From contig VZTG01005240.1 of NCBI GenBank assembly GCA_013397845.1, positions 196,577-260,576 on the forward strand: a stretch of DNA of 64,000 nt, written 5' to 3'. Of the stretch, positions 47,060 through 58,947 are shown piece after piece. The position numbers and the translations under genes were made by a program. How positions within the stretch are numbered: position 1 is the stretch's first letter; every line of letters begins with the position of its first letter. Below the pieces are notes generated by a model. The model was not told where the DNA came from, made no database searches, and was given only the letters and a program-made list of their open reading frames with translations. Source of the stretch: Melanocharis versteri (Eukaryota; Chordata; Aves; Passeriformes; Melanocharitidae).

Positions 47060-47880
47060 CCAGTTCCCCTTCGCTACACACCTCCTCCCACACGCCGCAG
47101 GGAGAAACACCGGGAGCACAATTTGGGGAATAACCGAGGCTCGCTGCCGCCGGCCCGCAGCTGGAGAGGCTGGCCAGCAGGATGCCCTGTGGATGGCACT
47201 GGGATGGGCACGCAGCCGGGCTGGGCTGGCTGCTGGCACTGCGCTCCCACCCTCGGGCCGGTTCTGACACCATGGGCACATCCAGCGAGCTGGGGCTGCC
47301 GCAGCCCGAAGAATTTCACCTTCGCACATCCAGCGAGCCGGGGCTGCCGCAGCCCGAAGAATTTCACCTTCGCACATCCAGCGAGCCCGGGCTGCCGCAG
47401 CCCGAAGAATTTCACCTTCGCACATCCAGCGAGCTCGGGCTGCCGCAGCCCGAAGAATTTCACCTTCGCACATCCAGCGAGCTGGGGCTGCCGCAGCCCG
47501 AAGAATTTCACCTTCGCACATCCAGCGAGCTCGGGCTGCCGCAGCCCGAAGAATTTCACCTTCGCACCGATGCGCGGGGCAGAGGCCGGGCGAGCCCAGC
47601 CCCCGGGGCTGTGCTGGGCTGCCGCAGCCCCTGGCAGTGTGGAGAGAGCTGTTTACAGCCCCAGAGCTCCCGCTGTCCCTCCCCGGGGAAGGATCCCAAG
47701 GCTCTCGCTTGTTTACGCGCTGCTGCCCGAAGGTCGCCGAGCGGCACCGCGGGGCTCTGCCGCGCTGATCCCGCGCGGTGCCTGCGATCCAGGGGCTGCT
47801 CCAAGGGGACACGGCTGCCGTCCCGCCCAGGGGGACACCGAGAAGCCCTTGAGGCTCCCAGGCTGCAGCTGTCACCCACC
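47060..47880. promoter_or_regulatory. Intragenic CpG-rich region in CYSTM1 intron 1
   Basis: High CpG density across and around the 48-bp array (for example CTCGCTGCCGCCGGCCCGC near 47140 and CGCGCTGATCCCGCGCGGTG near 47765), with AT-richer DNA on both sides. It could be an alternative promoter or a methylated repeat island. No TATA box or coding exon was identified. Confidence 0.45.
47277..47564. repeat. 48-bp minisatellite, six exact-length copies
   Basis: Six 48-base units start at 47277, 47325, 47373, 47421, 47469 and 47517. The only differences seen fall in the short segment GAGCTGGGG / GAGCCGGGG / GAGCCCGGG / GAGCTCGGG. Each unit carries the palindrome GGGCTGC-C-GCAGCCC (arms extended to nine bases in the CTC variants) followed by a second inverted pair, CGAAG...CTTCG. 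The 16-codon period gives an open repetitive frame (TSSELGLPQPEEFHLR on +), which I treat as incidental. Confidence 0.97.
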
Positions 47881-47925
47881 CGAATTCATCCTAGCGCTGC
47901 TCTCGGTGTGCGAGCCAGGCGCAGG

Positions 47926-48240
47926 CACAGAATCGCAAACCTGCTGAGCCGGACAAGGATCATCCATCCCAGCGCCTGGCTCTGCACAGACACCCCAACA
48001 ATGCCAGCCTGTGCCTGGGAGCGCTGTGCAAACGCTCCCGGAGCTCTGGCAGCCTCGGGGCTGTGCCCATTCCCTGCAGAGCCTGTTCAGTGCCCCCCAG
48101 TACCCTTCGGTGGAAGAACCTTTCCCTGATATCCAACCTAACCCTGCCCTGACAGCTCCAGCCCTTCCCTCGGGTCCTGTCACTGGTCACCAGAGTGATC
48201 AGTGTCTGTCCCCCCTCCTCTCCTCACAGAGAAGTTGTCC
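47926..48240 (-). mobile_element. CR1 LINE 3' fragment (antisense)
   Basis: Antisense CR1 end: CACAGAATCGCAAACCTGCT, GCGCCTGGCTCTGCACAG, GGAGCTCTGGCAGCCTCGGG, GCTGTGCCCATTCCCTGCAG, AAGAACCTTTCCCTGATATC, CCTCGGGTCCTGTCACTGG and AGAAGTTGTCC. It differs in subtype from the copies at 14.6 and 18.7 kb and is well preserved, suggesting a comparatively young insertion. It is noncoding and 5'-truncated. Confidence 0.9.
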
Positions 48241-51210
48241 CAGCCAACTGTTAAGGCAGTGCCGTACCCTGCTGCTGATGTCTTTTAATGGCTTTGTCAA
48301 GAGTTTTAACTGCTCAGCCAATGCCAGGGATTACAGGAATTTTATTTATGGTTTGTTTTTTTTTTCCCCCGCTGCTAGGCCAGCCAGACCACTTAACTGC
48401 TCACTTTAAAACTGACGAGCACAACATACACTTAACTCAAGGCTCTTTAACCACTGCACTGCAATGCAACACCCCCATCAAGTCTCCAGCGAGGAAATTC
48501 TTCCTTCAGGGAGGCAAGGAAAGGCAGGCAGCAAACCCTACAACTCACTTCAGTGCAATCAGTTAGAGAACTGGGACACACTAGGCCGCTAATGCTCATC
48601 TAACCCAGAAAATCGTCCCAAAATAACATCCAAAAGCAAGTTTCCAGGGAAGAACAAGGCCAGAGTGAGTGTGTGTGTACACTCTATGTGGCAGAGGAAC
48701 CGTTTGGAGCCCAGACCTGGCTCAAGCAACTCTGTGAACCCCCTGGTTTGCTCATCCTCCCCGGCCCAATGCAGAGCTGCCATGCTGGCTCCTGGCACGG
48801 GGAGATCCAGGGCACTGCTGTTTGTGGAAAACTGCCTCCTGTCCCACCAGGGTGACTGCAGGAGGTCACCCACCCTGCACAAGGGATGCACCAAACCAGG
48901 GAGGCGGCATGTGGGAATGCCCTGTTCCAGATCAAAGAGCCCCAGCCCAGTGTCTGCTCCTTGGGCAGGGGACAACCTCTCCATCCACGTCCCCCTTCTC
49001 TGTTCAAAGGTGCAATTTCGCACCCTGGGTACAAATATATGTGTTTTTATATACACACACACACAAGGCATTCAAAGGCAGCGAACAACAGATCGTGTTT
49101 TGGTCATAAACCTTAAGAACCCCCTGGGCTTGGCTTGCTTTGATGAGCACTGTCAAGCTCCAGCCGACTCACACGGATTAATTCAGTTTTTCAAAGTCCT
49201 TCTGCCCAAGAGGATGATCAACTCAGCCCATCCTTTCCAGGGAAGGTCAGTCTTCCCTCCTGTCCCTTCCTATGCATCAACTGATTTATCTACATCCAAT
49301 ATCATCGATATTTTAGTGCTGAAGCAAGGTTTAACATGCTGTGATTCTTCCTCTGGCTGTGAACTCCAATCCAGTCAGTGGATAACAAACTCAGCCATTC
49401 CACTGCTCCCTTGCCACGGGGAGGGGACTGCTGGGGGCCACCCTTCTCCATCAGGACTGGCCACTCACTCCCTCTGGTAGCCAAGCAGGGAGCCTGCCCC
49501 ATGTCCTGTGGCTGCCTGGTCTCTGTGCCACCACCCAGAGTGGGAACGTGCCAGAATCCCTTTGGAACCACACAGGTAACAAAGCACCTCTGCAGAAAGG
49601 GCCGAGGTGGGGATCAGATGTACCTGGTAAAGCCCAGAAACCCTGGAAAGAGTGTGGTAAGAGAGCCTGGTTAAAACCAACAGCCATGGGGATGAACAAA
49701 AAAAACCCTGCACATCAGCAGCTGTCTGCGATGAAGTGTCTGCGAAATGGTCAGAAGGAGTTAAAAATCCAATGGCTTGAGCAAACAGGGAAGTGGCAGC
49801 ATAGGGAACAAGAAAGAACTACTAGGGCTCTTTGTTTACCAGCTCCGTGTTAGCCGTGTCAGAACAGCTTTTGAAGAGAAGACAGGTTTGGGGTGGAGGC
49901 AGTAACTGAGATTCCATCTGCTGATGTGGGAGAGGACCGAGGGGAAAACTGGCCAGAGGCTACTAACAGCTGTACAGATGCCTGAGAGACAGCAGAACAA
50001 CAGAAGAGAGGAAAAGATGGAGATGAAGAAGAGCATATTCCAGGTTGAGGGTGAAGTAACATAACCGAGATTAGGCAAAAGATGAAAGACAGTGTCCAGC
50101 ATGAACATTTTCAGCAGCCACCGGAGATTTGTCTGTGACGAGTGAGGAAACTCCTAAGAATTCATCGAGGCATTCAGCAAACCCAGGTGGTAGTTGTGGA
50201 ACCTAACTTCTTGGAAAGAATCCTTCCTTGTCCCCCAGCTTCACTGCCAGCTGTTGCTACACAAACACAATCCCTACCTGCCCTTTTCGAGCTGTGTGAC
50301 AACACTGAGATTTCCTTCACCCTCATGACCTCATACATAATTTTACATACTTCCTAGCCCTATTTACTCCCCTGGGTATGTGTCTGCATGGCAGGGCTTT
50401 GAATCATGAAGCAGATACTTTTCAGAGACATACCTGAGCTCTTAGTCAAACACATCACCAAGCTTTGCTGTGGGTTCTCACCCCAACCAGTAATTCTGTG
50501 TGGGCTGCAACCAGGACCAACTCCTGGGTGGTTGCTCGTATCTGTGGCTTTCCTAGTGAGCACCTCTCAGAGGCAAAGCTCACAAGAAAAAAGCCAACCA
50601 CCAGTGAAGCCCTTTGTTTTCCATGGCGCTGCAGGAGGTCCAGCAGGAAGAGCCAGTACAGAGATCAACGGTCCCCGCACAGCCTCACAAAGAGATTTCC
50701 TTGCAAACAAAGAGATTTCCTTGACTGTCACTAAGCATTTGCCCTGTCTGTTGCTGCTTAACAACACAGAAATTGCTAATCCATCTGAAGAGAATGGCAA
50801 GCCACGTTCCTATTCCTCCTCCCCACCGCATCAGTACTTTCGCTAAGGGGCAAGTTCATTAGCACGTCATTGGTTCCTTAAGTTATCTTCAAACTCCTTT
50901 GTTCTACACTGCTGAGTAAACATTCTTTACCCTACCCCAACAGCAGGGTTTCATTTTTAAACAAGCTGCTTTTCATACCCCAGAAGGCTGCCCCGTTGCT
51001 CGAAAGGTCTGAAAACCAGAAGCCGCTGAAGCACGATGTCGTACAGAGAATGCACGTGGCACCAGATGTGCATGAACACACAAAGGTACCAACAGGCAAG
51101 AACCACCATCCTATGGGAGAATATCAGCTCCTCTACAGCTGTAACCTGGCTTTGGCCAAGGCTTAGCAAAAGGTGCAAGTGCAGAACTATAATGCTCTGC
51201 ATACACTATG

Positions 51211-51232
51211 CATATATATATATATATATATG
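51211..51232. repeat. AT dinucleotide microsatellite
   Basis: Uninterrupted AT alternation preceded by ATGC and followed by GTATGTTTAACC. It is a likely length-polymorphic simple repeat in CYSTM1 intron 1. Confidence 0.95.
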
Positions 51233-52182
51233 TATGTTTAACCTGTCCATTTTAGCAACCAATCCCTAGAGAAACAAATTTCACCACTAGGCTTTGAAAA
51301 AACTTCTGATTGCTTCACACTAACTGCCTTGTACCAGGCCAGCAAACCAAGGCAGCTGCTATAGAATAGTCAGTCACTGCTCCTGATCCTCCTCTTCCAG
51401 CACACTCATGAATTTATTATCTTTTTCTGTTTTTCTCTCCAGGCATCTCTCCTGAGCTGAAGACTGCTTCAACAGAGCCTGCACCATTCCTTGATTATTC
51501 TTTCCAGCCACTGCTGTGCCTTTTAGTGTCACCATTTGCCTAGGAGGAAGCAGGCAGACTCTCCCTGCACAGTGCCACAGCTGTCTCCTGCTTCCCACCC
51601 CTTTCCCAGCCCACTCCCAGGGCAGCTCTTGCCATCCATCAAGCTAAAAACAGAGCTCAGGCTGCACTGTACGTAATTGCAACTGCGAGATGCTTCCAAG
51701 TGGGAATAGCTCCTGTAGAGCCTGTCACTGCACACGTACAGCTCACCACAGTGACAACTCACAGTCTCTTCCACCATTTCACTGGCTCTTCCACCAGTCT
51801 CTGAAAACAGAGCCTCAATTTCAACCTGGGAAAGTCTCACCATCCACAAGTTGCCACCTCTAAAACTAGGAAAAAAGGAAGAGGAAGCCTAATTTAGATG
51901 GCTGTTGGCTGCTGTTGTGTCACTCCACAAGTGCAGCCCTGCAGCACAGCCTGGGGGCTGGGACAGGGAGGAATTTTGGTCAGAAGGTAACATCATGCAG
52001 GAAAACAACCACGAATGAGGAGAATAAGGGAAAGCACGATGGAAGAACGCTTTTCTGTTAGCACAAGGGGTGCCCAGACAAAGACCCTTCAGAGCCTGCC
52101 AGGATGACCCAGTTTCACCCTTTTCCCTCCTCCAAAAGGCCACGTACAAGGCTGGCGCTCCCAAACATCTCTTGAGGTCAGA

Positions 52183-52205
52183 ATAATTATGGCCACCATA
52201 ATTAT
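52183..52205. repeat. 23-bp palindrome with homeodomain-like cores
   Basis: ATAATTATGG and CCATAATTAT are exact inverted arms around CCA. Each arm contains AATTAT, resembling the TAAT core bound by homeodomain proteins. It lies in CYSTM1 intron 1. The role is inferred at best. Confidence 0.7.
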
Positions 52206-52559
52206 CACCCAAATGACTGGAGAGCAGTAGGAATCTGCTTCTACCTGTTGGCACCTTGTCACCTTGGCAAAACTGAGGAGAGCATGCATAAAACCATCTG
52301 CCTTTTCACACAGTAGGTGTTCACAGCTACTAATCCACCTGCAAAGAAATACCAATCCCTATGATCAGCTGCCTGCAAGTCAGATCCTTCAAATGCAATC
52401 TCCAGTGCAAGCAAATCCATTAAATAAAGAGCTGTGCATGTGGGGTGAGATGACAATCTAACCAGGGTACTGAGACAGAGCAAAACACCTTCTCTTGCTT
52501 AGGGAACAGTGCAAGAAACAGCCCTATGAAAACAAATGGGGGATTAGTAAATAAAAAAA

Positions 52560-52585
52560 CCAAACCAAACCAACCAACCAACCAA
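52560..52585. repeat. CAAAC/CCAA simple repeat
   Basis: A degenerate run of CAAAC units followed by CCAA units, flanked by A-rich DNA. It is a simple low-complexity tract. Confidence 0.85.
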
Positions 52586-55500
52586 AAACACCAGGAAAAA
52601 ACCAAAGGAAATCAGCAGTCTGGAACACAGAAGAAAACCCCACAATGACCCAAAAGCAATTAGTACATTTCTGTAATTTAAAGGCAAGAAGTTGCGTGTT
52701 TTTAGGACAGCAGAACAAGCACTGCACCTCGTGCTGCTGTAGTCAGGAGGAATCACGTTTTGGGTACGGCAGGTATTGATTCAGCTGGTCTTTGCACAGA
52801 TGAAGATGGAGGGCACAGTGAGAAGCCAGACCCTGAGAAGGACAACTGGGGCATCCTGATGTAACCCACCCCTTCCAATGCCTGCAGCACTAGGAAGTAG
52901 TTTTCCAATACAGAGCTCTAATGGAAAGTACATTTAACATCAACAATCCAGCTCCTGGCAACCAGCCTAGCATTTAAATTACATTTCATATGAACAGTAT
53001 CCAAATGAAAAAGAGCACAAGTGGCTTTTAAATGGCACTGGCTCTGTGTTTCCCTCTTACCAGCTTATTTGTCAGCTCCATTTAGTGATTGTATGAAAGG
53101 TACGTTGAGGATAAATTGTAAGAGATTCCATTCTTGCTCGGTTTGCTTCCAGGAAAAGCTTCCTCCCTGGTTTGCCCTCCCACTTCACCTGGTAGCTCCA
53201 TCAGCCTAGAGTAATAGCTGAGGGGGAACAAGAGCTGCCCACACCTTTTCTGACCAAAGCTGTTCAAAACTACTTTAATTTCCAAAATGCAAGTCTAGGC
53301 AAAAGCAAAAAGCCCAGCTTTGTGCCGTAAAAGGAAAAGCTAAACCCCACTCCTCTGTTCAAGCCCATTTCCTTAAGAGGTGTCCTGGACTCCAGGGCAC
53401 TCACAGTCCTTGGGAAGAGGGGCATTTCCTTGTGTTTAGTTGAGTAGCTGCCAGGCATCTCCTGCACAAAACAACTGCTGCTGCTCGTGTGGCTGAAGCC
53501 ACCAGATCAGGCAGCTCTGTGCACTGAACAGGGGTTTGCATGAACAAGCATTTCGCCTTGCTGAGCCAGGTATTCCCTCCTCCTGCTATCCTCCAAGCCC
53601 TCCAGAGGTCTGAAGTCTGCCCACGTGTGAAAATGGAAAGTGCAGATGATGTTTGAGGCTGATGCTGGTGTTCCTACAAACTCCCACAGCTCCCCAGTCC
53701 CATCGTGTGCCCTGCCTTCTTGGCAAGACCGTAATGGATATGCACATTTCCAGGTGATTTTGGTTTCAGAACCCAGGATTTGATCAGCTCTAAAGGGCTG
53801 CAGTCATGCTGACAGTTTTTGCCTCAGAGGCAACATCCTTTGTGGAGCTTCACAGCCACAGATCTGTCCTTGCTGCTCTGTCTCCACAGAACTCTTACCA
53901 ATGCACCCTCACACCCACACAGGACTGCATGCCAGGATTTTCCTTCTTCAGACAAATTTCAGTGTCTCATCAATTGTTACCAACACACAAACCTCTTCAG
54001 AAACACCACTGTCTGCCCATTGTCCACCTACACGTTCTGCATGGCAGAAGGAAAGTATGAAGCTGACATAGTTCCTACAATAAAAGCATTAGTGGAAAAA
54101 AAACCCCTCAAATCCAATGCCCTGCTGCTGTTATCACATGAACTGCAACTTTATGGGGAAAAAACCGTCAACTTTTTCAGACATCTGATGAAAGGTTTTA
54201 GAAACACGTGCTTAAACACCAGGAACCAACAATTACAAAGATGGAAAACGTCACTTCACAGACCCTCAGGTGGTGTCAGCCACAGCACTTGTTGCTGACA
54301 CACCAGGTGAGACTCTGCCCGGGTACAGCAGTGCCTGTGGCAAAACACACAAAAAAGCAAAGTCCTTTACACAGGAATCATTCCAGGGAGAAGCATCAAC
54401 GTCTTGATTTCAGGTTTTGAACACTTTTGCATGCACTGCTCTTGTTCAAGTCTTTGTAAAATGTGTTGCCTTAGATAATTCCAGAAATACATGACAATAG
54501 TTTGCTGTTGAAGTGGTGTACTGACTGTTTTAAGCTGCAACAAATACCAAAACAACAAAAAAAAATACTTGAAAACTGATTGTCAGGTAAAATTAAACCT
54601 GCAAATGATAGTTAAAGCAAGCAGCTTTGTTGGTCTAACTGAGAAGAGAATGTGAAGCAAACAGTATGACTGGCAAGAAAACTAATAAGCACAGATAATA
54701 CATTCATATGTTATTCAGATGGTGTTCTGGCAGCATTCCAGCTGTGGAACAGCAGCAGTCTTTCAGGGTAACTTCCCCAGCTCTGAAACACTGGTGGATT
54801 AAGTGGCAGATACTACTCAGAGCACACGATGATTTTCTAGCACCTCGAGCAGAAGCACACACAGCTCCCAAGGCATGGCTATGTTGCTGTGTGCAGACAG
54901 AAATACAGGCATTTTCTACTGCTCAGATCTCATTACTCAGAAGGAGATTTCCACGATAGGCTGGAAAACGGAATGAGACTCAGATTTCTCTGTCCCCTTC
55001 ACGTTTTCTCACTTTTTCTGCTTTTCCATGTCCTTCATGTGGCTCTAACATGATGCTTTACTTTGCCTGTAGGGCACATGCAAGAATCCTCTTTAATGTC
55101 TGCTCATCACAGGCTGCTCCCAGTTTCTCCCAGTGGTCACCAAACCAAGAAAGCCTTTGCCTTACCCTGTCAGAGGCTGAAAAACTTCTACACTTCAGGG
55201 GACTGCCCTCAATAGCTGGTAAGACCAAATAACACCTCAAGAACACATTACAATCCTAGTGTGGAAATCTCTCTCTCTGATATACAAGCGACAGGAACGG
55301 CAGCGTTTGTTCAGCAGTGGTGGTGCCTGGCATAAGGAATACAACAGACCAGACATTTCCAAGGAGGTCCATCCCCAAAGCCCTCTGCAATCCCCACCAG
55401 CTGCGGGCAGGCACTGGAGCACAGCAGTTCCACATAAAGGGATCCCAGCTGGGAAAAGCTGTGAGGGTAGCCCAGCATTTGCCAGCCCCTCAGCACGGGT

Positions 55501-57592
55501 GTGGGGCCAAGCACTTCACCCCAAACCCTGGGGAAGGCAGCCTCTCCCAGGCTGGGCTGAGCAGGCTCGGAGGCTCCCAGGCTGCCTGCGGGAAGCCAAG
55601 CTGCTGCCGGCAGGATGCCAGGCCTGGCAACACTGACCGTCTGCTTGAATGACTCGGGCTCCTTCCTATCTTTCCCTATTCCCAGAAATGACGGTGCTAT
55701 TTTCTGCTCATTGAGCCACCGGGTTTGAGGTCAGAAGCAGGAAGTTGAGAAAGACGGGATACGCAACCCAGAGAGTAGAAAATATCAATACCGACGGCAG
55801 GGAATGAGCGAACCTGCTCATTCAAGGCTCCTGCTCCCACGAGAAGTTTTCAGGGACCCCTGATAAGCTTCCAGCCGTGCCACAGAGGGATCACAAACAG
55901 GGGACAGGAGAGATGCAGACCTGCTTCTTGAAAATCCAGAGTTACAAAAGCTTGCTCTGCCCTCGTAGAAAAAAAATCAGGTAACGTATTCATCCAGTCC
56001 TGCACAGAACTACCCCGAGAACAGGTAACTCCTCCGTTTATGGCACACAAAGCCCTCCAGGTAATCCTCCGTCATCCCAGTGCGATGCTACGAGCAGGAA
56101 CATCCCTGCTTTCGCTCACAGAACCCCTCTGGTTTTCTGAGCAGCAAACCCACTGCCAATTTCAAATGCAACACGGAGCTGGGGGGACGCACGGCAGCAG
56201 AACAGCAGAGCTCTCTGCTCCGTCTGACAGCAGGGCTCCGCCTCGCAGGGTCTGCTCAGCACACACAGAGCCCCCACCCTTACAGAGCCACTCCCTTCCA
56301 GGACAGTCTCCTCTTCGACCTCTGCTGCAAGGACACCCACCAGCCTCTGCAGATTATCAGTTACAGCTCTCACACCATTCGGGGAATGACAAATCAGTAT
56401 TTAACAAAGATGGCCTTTATAGCACATGAATAAGGGGCAGAGCGTCGCAGACTTCGTGCTGCAGAAGTTACTGTGCTTGGTAAAACCACTATTCTGCGCA
56501 ATAGAAGATTATTATCTAACATGCACGTTAATCCCTGACTGTCCCCAAAAAGCACTGAAATACGATCAGTAAAATTTTTAAAGTCTCAGTGTTTTCAGCC
56601 TCCTCCTCGGTCTACCTGATATAGTAATATTATTATTATCACCATCAAAAACTTCTAGGAAGAGTCACTTATTATTTAAGCAACTGATGAGAAATACCCC
56701 TTTCGTAGCACAGCAGCACTTCCCACACCTTGTATCCTATCACTGTATTTACACAGCACAAGGAGAAGGCAGCTGCTCACACAGTCATTATAACTCACCC
56801 ACACTTACTACCTTACCCAGGCTTACCCTATTTACAATCAGGTTGTTCACACACGTCTCGTAGTACAGGCATAAAAAGCAAAAAGCACCGCTTTTTTCCC
56901 TTTCAGATAAAGCTAAACACGAATTTGGGATGAGTGGGACAGATCTCGGCACCAGCCCGGTCAGAAAGGGTCTGCCCAGTGCCATCGCAAGGGGTGGCAG
57001 ACCCATGTGGCAGAGGACAGGACACAAGTACCCTCCTTCCCTCGTTCTCCTATTTCACCATGACATTTAATTATCCAAATGAGGTCTCCTCAGCTATAGG
57101 AACAGGAAACATAAATCCAGGACAACCATAATGGCTTTTAAACACACGATGCAGCACCATTATTTTTTACTCCGAGTGCTGCCATACCTCTCGCTCTACA
57201 CTAAACAAGCCTCAGCATCAGCAGCCCCCGTTCCCACCCGCTCCGGGAGCACGAACAGCCCCGGCCGGGCAGCACGGGGCAGCGCTGGGAGCCCGGAATT
57301 GCTCAGGGCACCTTTCGGACAACAACCGCACCGCCGGCGCTGCCAGGCAGGGCGGGACCGAACCGCTGGGGGACGAGTCTGGGGGGGTTCACCGGGCCCC
57401 TCCTGCCCCGAGCCCTCCGGAGCGCTGTCCCCAGGGCCGTCACCCACCGCGGGCTCCCAGGGACGGGACGGGTGCGGCCCGTCACCCCGGGGAGCCTTCC
57501 TCCTCATCCTCCCCATCCTCCTTCTCCGCGTCCTCAGCAGCCCTGCGCGGCCCCGCGCTCGGCCCCGCTCCCCCGCAGCTCCCACCCGCACG

Positions 57593-57647
57593 GAGCCGAG
57601 CCGAGCCGAGCCGAACCGACCCAAACCGGGCCGAACCGGGCCGGGCC
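57593..57647. repeat. Degenerate pentanucleotide tract (GAGCC/GGGCC)
   Basis: Eleven consecutive 5-base units keep register: four exact GAGCC, then GAACC, GACCC, AAACC, GGGCC, GAACC, GGGCC, GGGCC. The tract lies just inside CYSTM1 intron 1, about 35-90 bases downstream of the exon 1 donor on the - strand, within the CpG island. Confidence 0.85.
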
Positions 57648-57680
57648 CAGCCCCCCCGGCCCCGTTCGGAGCCCCGGTAC

Positions 57681-57740
57681 CTGCGCCCTGCGCGTCTCGC
57701 GCCGCCGCCCGCACCTGCTGCGCACCCCGCGGAACGGTGA
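57681..57740 (-). other. CYSTM1: CYSTM1 exon 1 (5' UTR, start approximate)
   Basis: On the - strand the sequence reads GCGCAGGGCGCAG/GTACCGGGG, a good donor at 57681/57680, inside the CpG island and upstream of the exon 2 acceptor at 46148. There is no ATG in frame with the protein, so the exon is non-coding. A second candidate donor (CAGCAG/GTGCGG, near 57715) could give a shorter exon. The 5' boundary is a guess. Confidence 0.55.
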
Positions 57741-57864
57741 CGTCACGGGAGACACGGGCCACGCCCCCTCCGGGCGGGGCGTACACGTCACGGCCCCAGG
57801 CTCCGCCCAAGGGGCGTGGTCATACAGGGGGCGTGGCCAGCGGAGCGACCTGGGTGGCCCCGGG

Positions 57865-58075
57865 CCCTGTCCTTGTCCCCGTCCCGTCCCCGTCCCTGTC
57901 CCAGCTACTGCCCTTGTCTTTGTCCCTGTCGTTGTCCCAGCTACTGCGCTTGTCTCTGTCCGTGCCCCGTCCCCCCTCCTGTCCCAGCTACTGCCACTGT
58001 CTCTATCCCTGTCTCCATTCCTGTCCCAGCGGCTGTCACTGCCCCTGTCCCTCTCCGTGTCCCTGTCCGAGGAAG
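57865..58075 (+). repeat. Degenerate CTGTCC-rich minisatellite
   Basis: The + strand is built of CTGTCC-like hexamers. The phrase TCCCAGCTACTGCC, or a close variant, recurs four times at irregular spacing. It lies immediately upstream of the CYSTM1 promoter and creates long open frames with low-complexity composition, which are not genes. Confidence 0.85.
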
Positions 58076-58947
58076 GACAGCGGGGTCAGGGTGGGCGTGC
58101 GGGGCTCAGGGCGCAGCCTCATCCTGCTCGGGGCCGGGCCAGCAGCAGGGGCACCCGGAGAGTCTTGGCCCCACCGGGGACCCCCGGGCATGGCAGGGGC
58201 TGGGCTGGGCCCCCCAACAACGCCGCTGTCGCCTCCCGTCGCTGCGGGGGCTGGACGGGACACCTGGCTGCTGAGCGGGACCTTTGCACGGGCGCTGCCG
58301 CCTGCTCCCGATAACGGGACACGTGCGCAGGAGAAGGTCCAAGCACAGAGCCTGGGAAAGCAGTCGCCGGTTTGCCCAGATAAAACAGGTCAAGGACAAA
58401 GGTTGGAGTGTTCGGTCACCATCCCTGCCCCTGGCGCATGACCGTGACTCACGGTGGTGGCCCAGCGGCGAGGGGACAGTGGTGGCCGCCTGTGGAGTGA
58501 CGCTGTGCCCGGGGGGCGTGAGGTGGGCTTGGGGACTGTGGTGGTCCCCAGGGAGTGGAGCAGCACGATCCTGCTCCTGTGCTGCCCTGCATGCTGGAAG
58601 CAGCTTCCTTTTCCCCAACAACATCGATTAGTAGATCTAACCAGGCCAGCTTAATGCTGGGTCCCTAATGAGGCTCAGCCAGGAAAAAATTATTTAAATT
58701 AGTTACATGACACGCTATATTCTTGGGCGAGAGAAAAACAGGATACACAGCTACCCCTGCTCTGTCTGAGAACTCAGCCAGCACCTGAAGTGGATCCCAA
58801 ACGAGGTCTGCTGGCTGATGGGAGCTGTGGGAGACGTTTGAGAGCATTTGCAGCAGAGTCTGTGGTTCCCTGGATGCAGGCAGTGAAGCACCAATACACC
58901 CATCGTGCCCCAGCCTCATCTGCCCCAGCCGTGCTGCCCTCCTCACA

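Larger units (their letters stand above)
46149..57680 (-). other. CYSTM1: CYSTM1 intron 1
   Basis: An 11.5-kb first intron. It carries an intragenic CpG-rich region (about 47060-47880) with the 48-bp array (47277-47564), an antisense CR1 copy (47926-48240), a short CA run (49053-49064), an AT microsatellite (51211-51232), a 23-bp palindrome (52183-52205) and a CAAAC/CCAA tract (52560-52585). No nested gene was recognised in the rest. Confidence 0.8.
57200..57850 (-). promoter_or_regulatory. CYSTM1: CpG-island promoter of CYSTM1
   Basis: A dense CpG region surrounds a non-coding first exon. A perfect palindromic CRE (TGACGTCA, 57738-57745), a second CGTCA half-site (57786-57790) and several GC/KLF boxes (CCACGCCCCC, GGGCGGGGC, GGGGCGTGG, GGGGGCGTGG) lie between 57735 and 57840. 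No TATA box is seen in the expected place, typical of CpG-island promoters. The start site is inferred at about 57690-57740 on the - strand. Regulation by CREB/ATF and Sp/KLF factors is suggested by motif only. Confidence 0.7.

Noticed and set aside
47057..48129. Frames of 160-315 codons over the 48-bp array, with a 16-residue repeat
   Set aside because: The array has a multiple-of-three period and no stops on either strand. The frames run on into an antisense CR1 copy, so coding is unlikely.
57131..58441. 436-codon + strand frame across the CpG island
   Set aside because: It covers the CYSTM1 promoter and first exon antisense and a pyrimidine-rich minisatellite. Composition is low-complexity and nothing is recognised.
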